Shown piece after piece: positions 49,696-55,302 of a stretch of 55,302 bases of DNA. The notes under the pieces were generated by a model. It was not told the origin of the DNA and made no database searches. It saw nothing but the letters and a program-made list of their open reading frames with translations. Origin of the DNA: Thermoproteota archaeon. GTDB taxonomy: Archaea > Korarchaeota > Korarchaeia > Korarchaeales > Korarchaeaceae. The first letter of the stretch is position 1. Every line of letters starts with the position of its first letter. The translations under genes were made by a program, and so were the position numbers. The stretch spans positions 1 to 55,302 of the forward strand of contig JARZZM010000025.1 of NCBI GenBank assembly GCA_030130125.1, given 5' to 3'.

Positions 49696-51063
49696 TTATC
49701 CATACGGGCACTCCTCGACTTTAACTTCCAAGCCGAGGCCCGCCCTCCCGAGTCTCCTTACAACCCGCCCTAGCAAGTAGTTGCCCCTGAAGCCCTCGAT
49801 TACGACCTCATAGAAGTATCCGGGTTCGACCTGCCCCAAGGCCACAGGTTTGTATGAAGGAGTCCTACCCTGAGTCCCCTTAGGGGTGATCTCTGAGGCG
49901 AGTACCACCAGATCCCTCCCCAAAAACCCCTCGTTCCTCCTCTCTTTTATCTCCTCTATCAGTTTCATCGCCACCTTGCTTCTCCTCTTGATCACGCTAG
50001 CGGGGAGTTGGGGTAATGAGGCGGCCTTCGTCTTGGGTCTGGGCCCGAACCTGCTCAGGTTCACTACATCCGGCTCTATCTCCTCTAAGAGCCTCAGGGT
50101 CCGCTGGAAGTCTTCCTCCGTTTCCCCCGGGAATCCAACTATGATGTCAGTGCTTATGGTAGAGTCCTCGTACCGCTCCCTTATGCGCTTCACTAGGGAG
50201 ATGAACTCCTCTACCGTGTAGTCCCTCCCCATCAATCTGAGGATCCTGTTTGAGCCACTCTGAATCGGTAAATGGAAGAATTTGTACAGTTTAGGGCTCT
50301 CGAATGAGCCGAGCAGCCTATCAACTATCCTCAGGGCGGAGTTAGGGGTCATCATTCCAACCCTGATCCTGAACTCCCCCTTAAGCGAGGTGATACCGTC
50401 CAACAGATCCGGTAGATCGGTCCCGATATCCCAACCATACACTCCGGTGTCCTCGGCGGTCAACCAGATCTCCACCGCACCCTTGTTCAGGAAGTCCCGG
50501 ACCCTGTCGATGATGCTCTCTTTGGAGAAGCTCGTCAGCCTCCCCCTAGCCAGCTTAGTTATGCAGTAAGTGCAGGAACCTAGACAGCCCTCGGCGATGG
50601 GAACTATTCCGATTAGATCCGCGGGATCCCTGTCATATGAGGCCTTATCCAGCCTCTTCCACTCCAAGAACTCCCCCTCTTTCCCCTCTAGAGCTAAGAA
50701 TGCGGCCTCTACAATGCTATCTATGGATCTGGGCGCCACCAAGACCTTAGAGTAGGGCCTGAGCAGCGCGGGTTGAGACTTAGCCATGCATCCTGCCGCT
50801 ATGAGGGGACCGTACTTATATAGTACCTTGGCCCTGTGAAGCATCCTCTGCTCTGTGGGCGTCTTCACGTTGCAAGTGTTCAGAATGAGAATGTCAGCTC
50901 TCTCTGGTCTATCCACTCTAGTCCAGCCCGCTCTCCTGAGTAGACTCTCCATTATTTGAGAGTCTGATCTGTTCATTGAGCAGCCGTGGGTCTCCAGATA
51001 GAACCTGAACTCACTCCGATCCAGACTCGGTCTCGACCGTGACCCCATCGAGGCTCGCCACAT
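49696..51063 (-). CDS. tRNA t6A37 methylthiotransferase, CDKAL1/MtaB type
   Basis: 455 residues from ATG 51063; ATG 51048 is the alternative. The N-terminal UPF0004 domain has three cysteines (ETHGCSMN, LNTCNVKT, GCMAKSQP) for the auxiliary cluster, and the radical SAM triad is CLGSCTYC (about 157). The C-terminal TRAM domain follows (about 395-450). The archaeal/eukaryal group converts N6-threonylcarbamoyladenosine at position 37 to its 2-methylthio form in tRNA-Lys. Its start overlaps the DUF211 gene, with which it is co-transcribed. Confidence 0.92.
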   Translation of the reverse strand: MWRASMGSRSRPSLDRSEFRFYLETHGCSMNRSDSQIMESLLRRAGWTRVDRPERADILILNTCNVKTPTEQRMLHRAKVLYKYGPLIAAGCMAKSQPALLRPYSKVLVAPRSIDSIVEAAFLALEGKEGEFLEWKRLDKASYDRDPADLIGIVPIAEGCLGSCTYCITKLARGRLTSFSKESIIDRVRDFLNKGAVEIWLTAEDTGVYGWDIGTDLPDLLDGITSLKGEFRIRVGMMTPNSALRIVDRLLGSFESPKLYKFFHLPIQSGSNRILRLMGRDYTVEEFISLVKRIRERYEDSTISTDIIVGFPGETEEDFQRTLRLLEEIEPDVVNLSRFGPRPKTKAASLPQLPASVIKRRSKVAMKLIEEIKERRNEGFLGRDLVVLASEITPKGTQGRTPSYKPVALGQVEPGYFYEVVIEGFRGNYLLGRVVRRLGRAGLGLEVKVEECPYG

Positions 51064-51325
51064 TCCCCCCGTAGTACCTGATCACCTTCACTATCTCGTC
51101 GTAGTCTAGGTCGTCTCCCTCCAAGATTATCTTCAGTCTCTCAATCGTGGAGTCGTAATCCTTCACCTCTATATCCACCTTCTTGACTCCCTTCAGCTCG
51201 GAGAGCCCCTCGGCCATGTCGACTATGTTAGGGTTGTGTGGCTTTACTACATCCAATACGAGTCTCCTGACTACGATACGTCTACTTTCACCTTCCTCAT
51301 CCTCGGAAGGCCGGAAACTCAGCAA
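51011..51325 (-). CDS. DUF211 protein
   Basis: 104 residues from TTG 51325, supported by GGGGAGGAT upstream and a TATA-like AATTAATAAA at about 51363-51372. The DUF211 core is plain: RRLVLDVVKPHNPNIVDMAEGLSEL, then GVKKVDIEV and LKIILEGDDLDYDEI, with an extra 17-residue acidic N-terminus. DUF211 proteins are small ferredoxin-like-fold proteins of archaea and may form oligomers; biological role is unknown. It overlaps the methylthiotransferase gene by 53 bases. Confidence 0.88.
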   Translation of the reverse strand: MLSFRPSEDEEGESRRIVVRRLVLDVVKPHNPNIVDMAEGLSELKGVKKVDIEVKDYDSTIERLKIILEGDDLDYDEIVKVIRYYGGNVASLDGVTVETESGSE

Positions 51326-51365
51326 TTCCCTATATCCTCCCCGAGTTCAATGGGTCACCGGTTTA

Positions 51366-51728
51366 TTAATTCTTTTCCCTAGAAGCGAGCTCCATAAATA
51401 AAAGAGCTAGAATCTTATTTATGGTTTTCTTTCTTCCACCTTTAAGCCTAATTAGTTTTATTTTATTTTCGTATTCAGGTGGAATGGTAATTCTCCTTGA
51501 AAATGTGATGTACAGTCTTATCCCCCTAGCCACGCAGTAATCTAGTATCTCCCTTATATCCCTATTCCTGCCCTTAACCGCGCTTCTTGGTTGCCAGACA
51601 GCTCCGTATCCTAGATAGTTCAGTCTTCTCTGAATGGAGAAGTAGAGGTCTCTAGGAACCGTTCTATCGAAGAAGAAGGGGGTTCTATACCTCTTCCTCC
51701 TGACCCCCCTGCGCTTCCCCGACCTCAA
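51366..51728 (-). CDS. Hypothetical basic protein, possibly nuclease-like
   Basis: 120 residues, strongly basic, with 20 or so Arg/Lys in the first 60. The pattern RDIREILDYCVARGIRLYITFS resembles the strand-helix-strand of PIN-like domains, where an acidic pair selects metal, but only one aspartate aligns with confidence. It starts within the dtdA gene (44-base overlap), so it is translated after it. Nucleic-acid binding is likely from charge alone. I do not assign a family. Confidence 0.65.
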   Translation of the reverse strand: MRSGKRRGVRRKRYRTPFFFDRTVPRDLYFSIQRRLNYLGYGAVWQPRSAVKGRNRDIREILDYCVARGIRLYITFSRRITIPPEYENKIKLIRLKGGRKKTINKILALLFMELASREKN

Positions 51729-52539
51729 TTCCCTCCCTCAGGAGTTTCTTTACCCTGACCATCCTCAGCCCGATCTCCCTTAAGGCCGTCTCTATCCTCT
51801 CCCGATCCTCTCCCTTCAAACCCTTGTTATCGACTATGGCTATTTCGGGCGGTTCCCCGTTCCTCTCGATCGCCTGCCTCACCATGGTGACATCGACCCA
51901 GCTGGCATCTAGCTTCCTCGCTGTGTGGCCGATCGCATACTTCGTCGTGAGTTCCACCCTAGTGAAGTGGTTGTTCACGTGTGGGCCACCAAAAGCTATT
52001 GTCGGGATGTATTTACCCGCGGTCCAGTTCTCCAGCGCCTCTATTACGGATTCCGCTGCCATTCTTGTTCCATTAGGATCGTTCCAAGCTTTCTCATCGC
52101 AGCCTATCTCCAAGAAGGCTATGGGCTTTTCGATGGTGGGACCATGGTGGGTCGGCTCGAATCCCACAGAATATCCCGTCCCGTCCACCCTCTTAGAGGC
52201 GGCCATCAAGTACTCCTTCATGAGGGAGGGTATTGCTATCCCCAGCTTGAAGGACTCGCCCCCATACCTAGCCCGACCAAAGTTCCCAGGGACATGAGCA
52301 GTAAGTATGGGTCTGTGAGGGGTACCGCTATGCCTAGAGAGGACCACCACGTAGTCAAAATCGGAGGCTCCAAGCTCCTCACAGCTTCTTACGTAGAGAA
52401 TCTCCCTCTCGAAGCTGACCAACTCTATGCCCTTGCCTCTCAGATCGAATTGCTCTCCCAACCTCTCACTTATCTCGGATGCCATGTTCCTGCCTGCTGG
52501 ATCTCTCAGTGAGTAAAGGAGGGAAACTCTCGTTTTCAT
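51685..52539 (-). CDS. dtdA: D-aminoacyl-tRNA deacylase, archaeal/plant type
   Basis: 284 residues. Characteristic segments of DTD2/DtdA appear in order: VVVLSRHSG (about 66), LTAHVPGNFG (about 79), FEPTHHGP (about 126), LEIGCDEKAW (about 142) and FGGPHVNNHFT (about 182). It is unrelated in fold to bacterial Dtd. It frees tRNA from D-amino acids, protecting translation. The start ATG is near the TATA-like TTTAAAAAA at 52560-52568. It heads a minus-strand operon with the basic protein, DUF211 and the methylthiotransferase. Confidence 0.93.
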   Translation of the reverse strand: MKTRVSLLYSLRDPAGRNMASEISERLGEQFDLRGKGIELVSFEREILYVRSCEELGASDFDYVVVLSRHSGTPHRPILTAHVPGNFGRARYGGESFKLGIAIPSLMKEYLMAASKRVDGTGYSVGFEPTHHGPTIEKPIAFLEIGCDEKAWNDPNGTRMAAESVIEALENWTAGKYIPTIAFGGPHVNNHFTRVELTTKYAIGHTARKLDASWVDVTMVRQAIERNGEPPEIAIVDNKGLKGEDRERIETALREIGLRMVRVKKLLREGIEVGEAQGGQEEEV

Positions 52540-52590
52540 AGGTTTTAAGCGGGGAAACTCTTTTTTAAATCAACCTAGGATTGGCCACCG

Positions 52591-53157
52591 ATGGACACTC
52601 ACAGAGCCATAGCCCTGCTGCTGTCACCGGTGACCATAGCAGCCATCTCGTCTCTAGTAGTCTATGCCATGTACCCAGATCTCTTGAGCCTCATAGTGTC
52701 CTTCCTGTTGATAGTCATCTGTCCCGTGGCCAATGTCGTGAAGAAGTCCCTCTCAGGGGAGATGGACATCCTCGTCCCGGATAGGTACGCTAGAGGCCCC
52801 TTCTTCGCTCAGGCCATAGCCTGCTATTCCGTAGCCACTGTATTGCTTACATCATTGGGCTCATGCCCGATGGCCGTTCTCTCCCTATCTTATCTGGCGG
52901 TCACCCTAGCAATAGCCGTGATCAATCACTGCGCCACCAAGGTGAGTGTTCACATGGCGGGCCTAGCTGGTCCGGCCACCTTCTTAATGATCTTAGGGAA
53001 TTATCCCCTAGGAGCGCTGCTGATGGCCTTGGTCCCCGTTTTAGCTTGGTCTAGATGGAGATCGGGCTCCCACACACTGGGTCAGATCCTGCTGGGCATG
53101 GTGGTCTCTGTCCTGATAACCTCTGCCACATGTTTAGTGGCTTGGAGACTCAAGTAA
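52591..53157 (+). CDS. PAP2-like membrane phosphatase
   Basis: 188 residues with six hydrophobic segments. PAP2-type signatures are visible in relaxed form: KVSVHMAGLAGP (about 118) for the PSGH-like motif, and SRWRSGSHTLGQ (about 152) for S-R-x5-H-x3-D, with glutamine in place of the final aspartate. Such enzymes dephosphorylate isoprenoid diphosphates or phosphatidate. The neighbouring UppP-DedA fusion suggests a role in recycling the lipid carrier for surface glycans. It converges on the isomerase-like gene with a 24-base overlap. Confidence 0.72.
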   Translation: MDTHRAIALLLSPVTIAAISSLVVYAMYPDLLSLIVSFLLIVICPVANVVKKSLSGEMDILVPDRYARGPFFAQAIACYSVATVLLTSLGSCPMAVLSLSYLAVTLAIAVINHCATKVSVHMAGLAGPATFLMILGNYPLGALLMALVPVLAWSRWRSGSHTLGQILLGMVVSVLITSATCLVAWRLK

Positions 53158-53934
53158 GGATGAGAGTTTATCCCTAGATATCCTTAAGTAGTCAATGTCC
53201 GATACGTGGGGCTCCAATGTCACCGTACCCTTGTATCCCCAAGACCTGATCTCCTCAACAGCCTCATTCCATGGTATCCTGCCAGCCCCTATGGGGAGGT
53301 GAAGATCCCTATTGAGGTCATTGTCATGGGCGTGTAGGTGCATGATCTCGCTGCCGAGCTTGTTTATGTAGGATTTGAGCTTATCCACACCTCCATTGAG
53401 GAAGGTGTGTCCGATATCAAGGGTGACAAACAGCTCTGGAACGTTATCCACTAGGTACCTTATATCGGAGGGCGACCTGAAGGCACCATGATCCACGTTC
53501 TCGACCAGTACCTGAACCCCCTTCTCCTTGGAATATGCAACCAGCTCCCTGAAACCCGCTACATTGAACTCCCTAGCCTTCTCCCTGATGGCGGCTAGCC
53601 ATCCGGGGGTGAAGGGGTGAAAGGTTGCGTAGGGGGATTCCAGTCTGGCGGCGATATCTAAGACCTTGAAAGCCTCCTTGAGGGCCCCCTTCCTAACCTC
53701 ATCGTATGGATGGCCTATCTCCAAGTACCAAGGGGAATGTATCAGGTAAAAGGAGTCGTGAGAACTGGCCAGATCATCCAGCTCGACTATATGATTGAGA
53801 ATCGTGTCGACCCATGAGTAGGGCCATTCGACCGTTATTTCCACGTAATCCAAACCGAGCTCCAAGATGGATTCTATCTCCTCCATCAGGTCTCTATGGG
53901 GGTTATTCATCCCCCCGTATGTGAAGTCGACCAT
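53134..53934 (-). CDS. Sugar phosphate isomerase/epimerase-like TIM barrel
   Basis: 266 residues from ATG 53934, chosen since a TATA-like AAATATTAAT at about 53949-53958 lies close upstream and the longer frame overlaps the divergent gene. The xylose-isomerase-like AP_endonuc_2 fold is indicated by DYVEITVEWP, FYLIHSPW, ATFHPFTP, VLVENVDHG, VTLDIGHTFL, HLHAHDND and VTLEPH, giving the expected two histidines, two glutamates and aspartate for metal. The substrate is unknown. It could be an endonuclease IV relative, but lacks the third zinc set. Confidence 0.83.
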   Translation of the reverse strand: MVDFTYGGMNNPHRDLMEEIESILELGLDYVEITVEWPYSWVDTILNHIVELDDLASSHDSFYLIHSPWYLEIGHPYDEVRKGALKEAFKVLDIAARLESPYATFHPFTPGWLAAIREKAREFNVAGFRELVAYSKEKGVQVLVENVDHGAFRSPSDIRYLVDNVPELFVTLDIGHTFLNGGVDKLKSYINKLGSEIMHLHAHDNDLNRDLHLPIGAGRIPWNEAVEEIRSWGYKGTVTLEPHVSDIDYLRISRDKLSSLLESPSH

Positions 53935-53980
53935 CAAGCCACCAGCCACTATTAATATTTGAAACTTAACCATCCTACAT

Positions 53981-55168
53981 ATGCTAGAGTACGCCGCCGG
54001 GCTCCTAGAGTGGATACCCGTATGGCCCCTTCCCTCGGGACACCTTGCCGGAATACCAGGAATATATCTAGCCAGGGAGGGGTTGGAGCCTAAGGCGGCG
54101 GTATCTGCACTGATGACCTCCTCGCTACTAACCTTCATACTGAGAGTGTGGCTCAACCACGTCGATCCCACTATAGGAGGGTTAATAGTAGCTGGTCTCT
54201 CATTAATCGGACTTTTAGCTGTAGCTTTCCTCAGGTGGGGGCTTCTCGCGGTAGAAGAAGGCCGAAATCCTGATGCTATGGATGGTTTCGTGTCTGGATT
54301 CGCTCAAGGCGTGAGCTCGATAGGGTTCGGGGGGAGTGGCCTTTCCATGGCCTTGCTGACCTCATCTGGGGTCTCCATTAGGGGAGCCATAACGATCTCC
54401 TCGATAGCCTCCCTACCCCCCGTACTGGCTCAACTGACTACTGGACCCCCTTCTCCATTTTGGGGACTCTACTTGCTGGAGGGATTAGCGGTCGCTATTC
54501 TCCTGAGTAAACTGAATATGAGGCCCAGCAGCTTTGGCTTCCTCATTTCCTCAGCCCTTCTCGGCAATGTGTACCAAGTCAGGTTCATAGGAGAGCATCT
54601 GGGGCATTACCAAGCCATGGCAGAGGAGATCTCTTCTTTCGTCAGGAGATATGGCGCAATAGGTCTCTTCGCTGCGATGGTCCTCCAAGCTGTGATCTCA
54701 CCCATACCTGCAGATGCTGTCCTAGTCGCCGCTGGGGCTTTGGGCATGAGTCCTGTTGAGGTGGGGATATATGGTGGTATGGGGATAGCTGTAGGCTCGA
54801 TCATCAACTACTTCATTGCTAGGGCTTTGGGGAAGAGGATCCTAGAGTACTACATAAGGGAGGACCTGTTGAGGAAGGTCTACTTGTGGTTCGACAGGTG
54901 GGGCGGCTGGCTGGTCTTCATAACTAGGCTTATCCCGTTCCTTCCCTTAGATGTCACCTCCTACATGGCCGGAGCTGTCGGGATGAATTTCCTCATATTC
55001 GTATTGGCAAATATACTGGCAATCGTTCCAAGGGCTACATTCTTCGGTCTGGTCGGAGCCAAGCTGGCCGAGGGTGATTGGACCTTGCTCGTATTATCGG
55101 TGGTGATGCTGCTGATAGGGGCCTACTTCTTCAGTAGGCAGGTGATTAAGGGTGGGGAAGGGGAGTGA
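53981..55168 (+). CDS. UppP(BacA)-like / DedA-like fusion membrane protein
   Basis: 395 residues. The N-terminal part has GLLEWIPVWPLPSGHLAG at 7-24, which matches the UppP (BacA) motif G-x-x-E-x-L-P-x-x-S-x-G-H with its glutamate, and GFGGSGLSMALLT at 115-126, a relaxed PGxSRS box without the arginine. The C-terminal half (about 217-395) is a DedA/SNARE-associated domain: ISPIPADAVLVAAG (239-252), then FITRLIPFLPLD. UppP dephosphorylates isoprenyl diphosphate and DedA proteins can flip the phosphate carrier, so the fusion could recycle it in one polypeptide. Missing arginine leaves phosphatase activity uncertain. Confidence 0.75.
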   Translation: MLEYAAGLLEWIPVWPLPSGHLAGIPGIYLAREGLEPKAAVSALMTSSLLTFILRVWLNHVDPTIGGLIVAGLSLIGLLAVAFLRWGLLAVEEGRNPDAMDGFVSGFAQGVSSIGFGGSGLSMALLTSSGVSIRGAITISSIASLPPVLAQLTTGPPSPFWGLYLLEGLAVAILLSKLNMRPSSFGFLISSALLGNVYQVRFIGEHLGHYQAMAEEISSFVRRYGAIGLFAAMVLQAVISPIPADAVLVAAGALGMSPVEVGIYGGMGIAVGSIINYFIARALGKRILEYYIREDLLRKVYLWFDRWGGWLVFITRLIPFLPLDVTSYMAGAVGMNFLIFVLANILAIVPRATFFGLVGAKLAEGDWTLLVLSVVMLLIGAYFFSRQVIKGGEGE

Positions 55169-55210
55169 CTAGGGGATACACTATTAAGCCCAAAGGATCC
55201 CTTCTCCTAG

Positions 55211-55285
55211 GGGCCCGTAGCTCAGCAAGGGTAGAGCGGCGGCCTTCGGCGCCGCGGGGCGGGGGATCAAGTGCCCCCGGGCCCG
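55211..55285 (+). tRNA. tRNA-Arg (TCG) with aberrant T arm
   Basis: Acceptor stem GGGCCCG/CGGGCCC is perfect (7 bp), D arm GCTC/GAGC is good, and the anticodon stem GCGGC/GCCGC encloses CTTCGGC, anticodon TCG, reading CGA. C48 is kept. The T arm is unusual: the stem is GGGGG/GCCCC with a G53-G61 mismatch, and the loop is ATCAAGT instead of TTCAAAT. CCA is not encoded. A TATA-like CACTATTAAG at 55179-55188 precedes it by about 25 bases. It may be a functional variant or a decaying copy. Confidence 0.8.
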
Positions 55286-55302
55286 TTTCACAGTCAAACG
55301 AG

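Noticed and set aside
53935-54171. N-terminal extension of the isomerase-like protein
   Set aside because: It would overlap the divergent UppP-DedA gene and is not family-like; a TATA element just before ATG 53934 fits the short form.
1-55302. CRISPR array, insertion sequence, rRNA or prophage
   Set aside because: No regularly spaced direct repeats, no transposase or integrase motifs, and no rRNA segments were seen on either strand.

Overview
The window is a gene-dense archaeal chromosome segment with about 57 protein genes, two tRNA genes and one probable structured RNA. Archaeal markers are glycerol-1-phosphate dehydrogenase, ABCE1, an archaeal D-aminoacyl-tRNA deacylase, a RibL-type FAD synthetase, a CDKAL1-type tRNA methylthiotransferase, a geranylgeranyl reductase and a tetraether-synthase-like radical SAM enzyme. 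The single-stranded DNA-binding protein is of the crenarchaeal type. TATA boxes lie about 25 bp before starts, many starts are leaderless, GTG or TTG, and Arg codons AGG/AGA dominate. This suggests a thermophilic TACK-group archaeon, possibly a korarchaeote; that placement is inference.

Layout. 1-3.1 kb: partial phosphoesterase, FAD dehydrogenase, radical SAM protein and small unknowns. 3.1-6.1 kb: two-subunit class I fumarase and a class I aminotransferase. 6.1-8.5 kb: a surface protein whose signal peptide is frameshifted, and SSB. 8.5-13 kb: SPASM radical SAM protein, glutamate dehydrogenase, and a pgsC-pgsB-like pair (poly-gamma-glutamate synthase family). 13-19.7 kb: divergent livHM / livKGF branched-chain amino acid transporter plus a class III aminotransferase. 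19.7-27.7 kb: an epimerase-like and a HisD-like protein, both missing catalytic residues, SAM decarboxylase, a lone Cas6-like protein, an Fe-S radical SAM protein preceded by a structured RNA, and an endonuclease IV homologue. 27.7-34.8 kb: tRNA-Asp, MCT-1-like PUA protein, an ADP-forming acyl-CoA synthetase alpha-like protein without its phospho-histidine loop, IorA/IorB and ABCE1. 34.7-45 kb: EgsA, MetRS, RibL, DHH protein, cupin, ThpR, SAM hydrolase family and a PEP-synthase-like remnant. 45-49.7 kb: geranylgeranyl reductase with a tetraether-synthase-like enzyme, then a SAM-decarboxylase-like paralogue without pyruvoyl serine. 49.7-55.3 kb: tRNA modification/quality-control operon, PAP2-like phosphatase, a UppP(BacA)-DedA fusion, and tRNA-Arg with an aberrant T arm.

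Taken together, the genes describe an amino-acid and peptide-using heterotroph: amino acids are imported (Liv), transaminated against glutamate/2-oxoglutarate (aminotransferases, GDH) and the 2-oxoacids oxidised with ferredoxin (IorAB). A second theme is envelope and lipid building: G1P backbone (EgsA), saturation (GGR), tail-to-tail coupling (Tes-like), lipid-carrier recycling (PAP2, UppP-DedA) and a possible polyglutamate-type polymer (PgsBC). A third theme is repeated loss of catalytic residues in recognisable enzyme families. No CRISPR array, rRNA, insertion sequence or prophage was seen.
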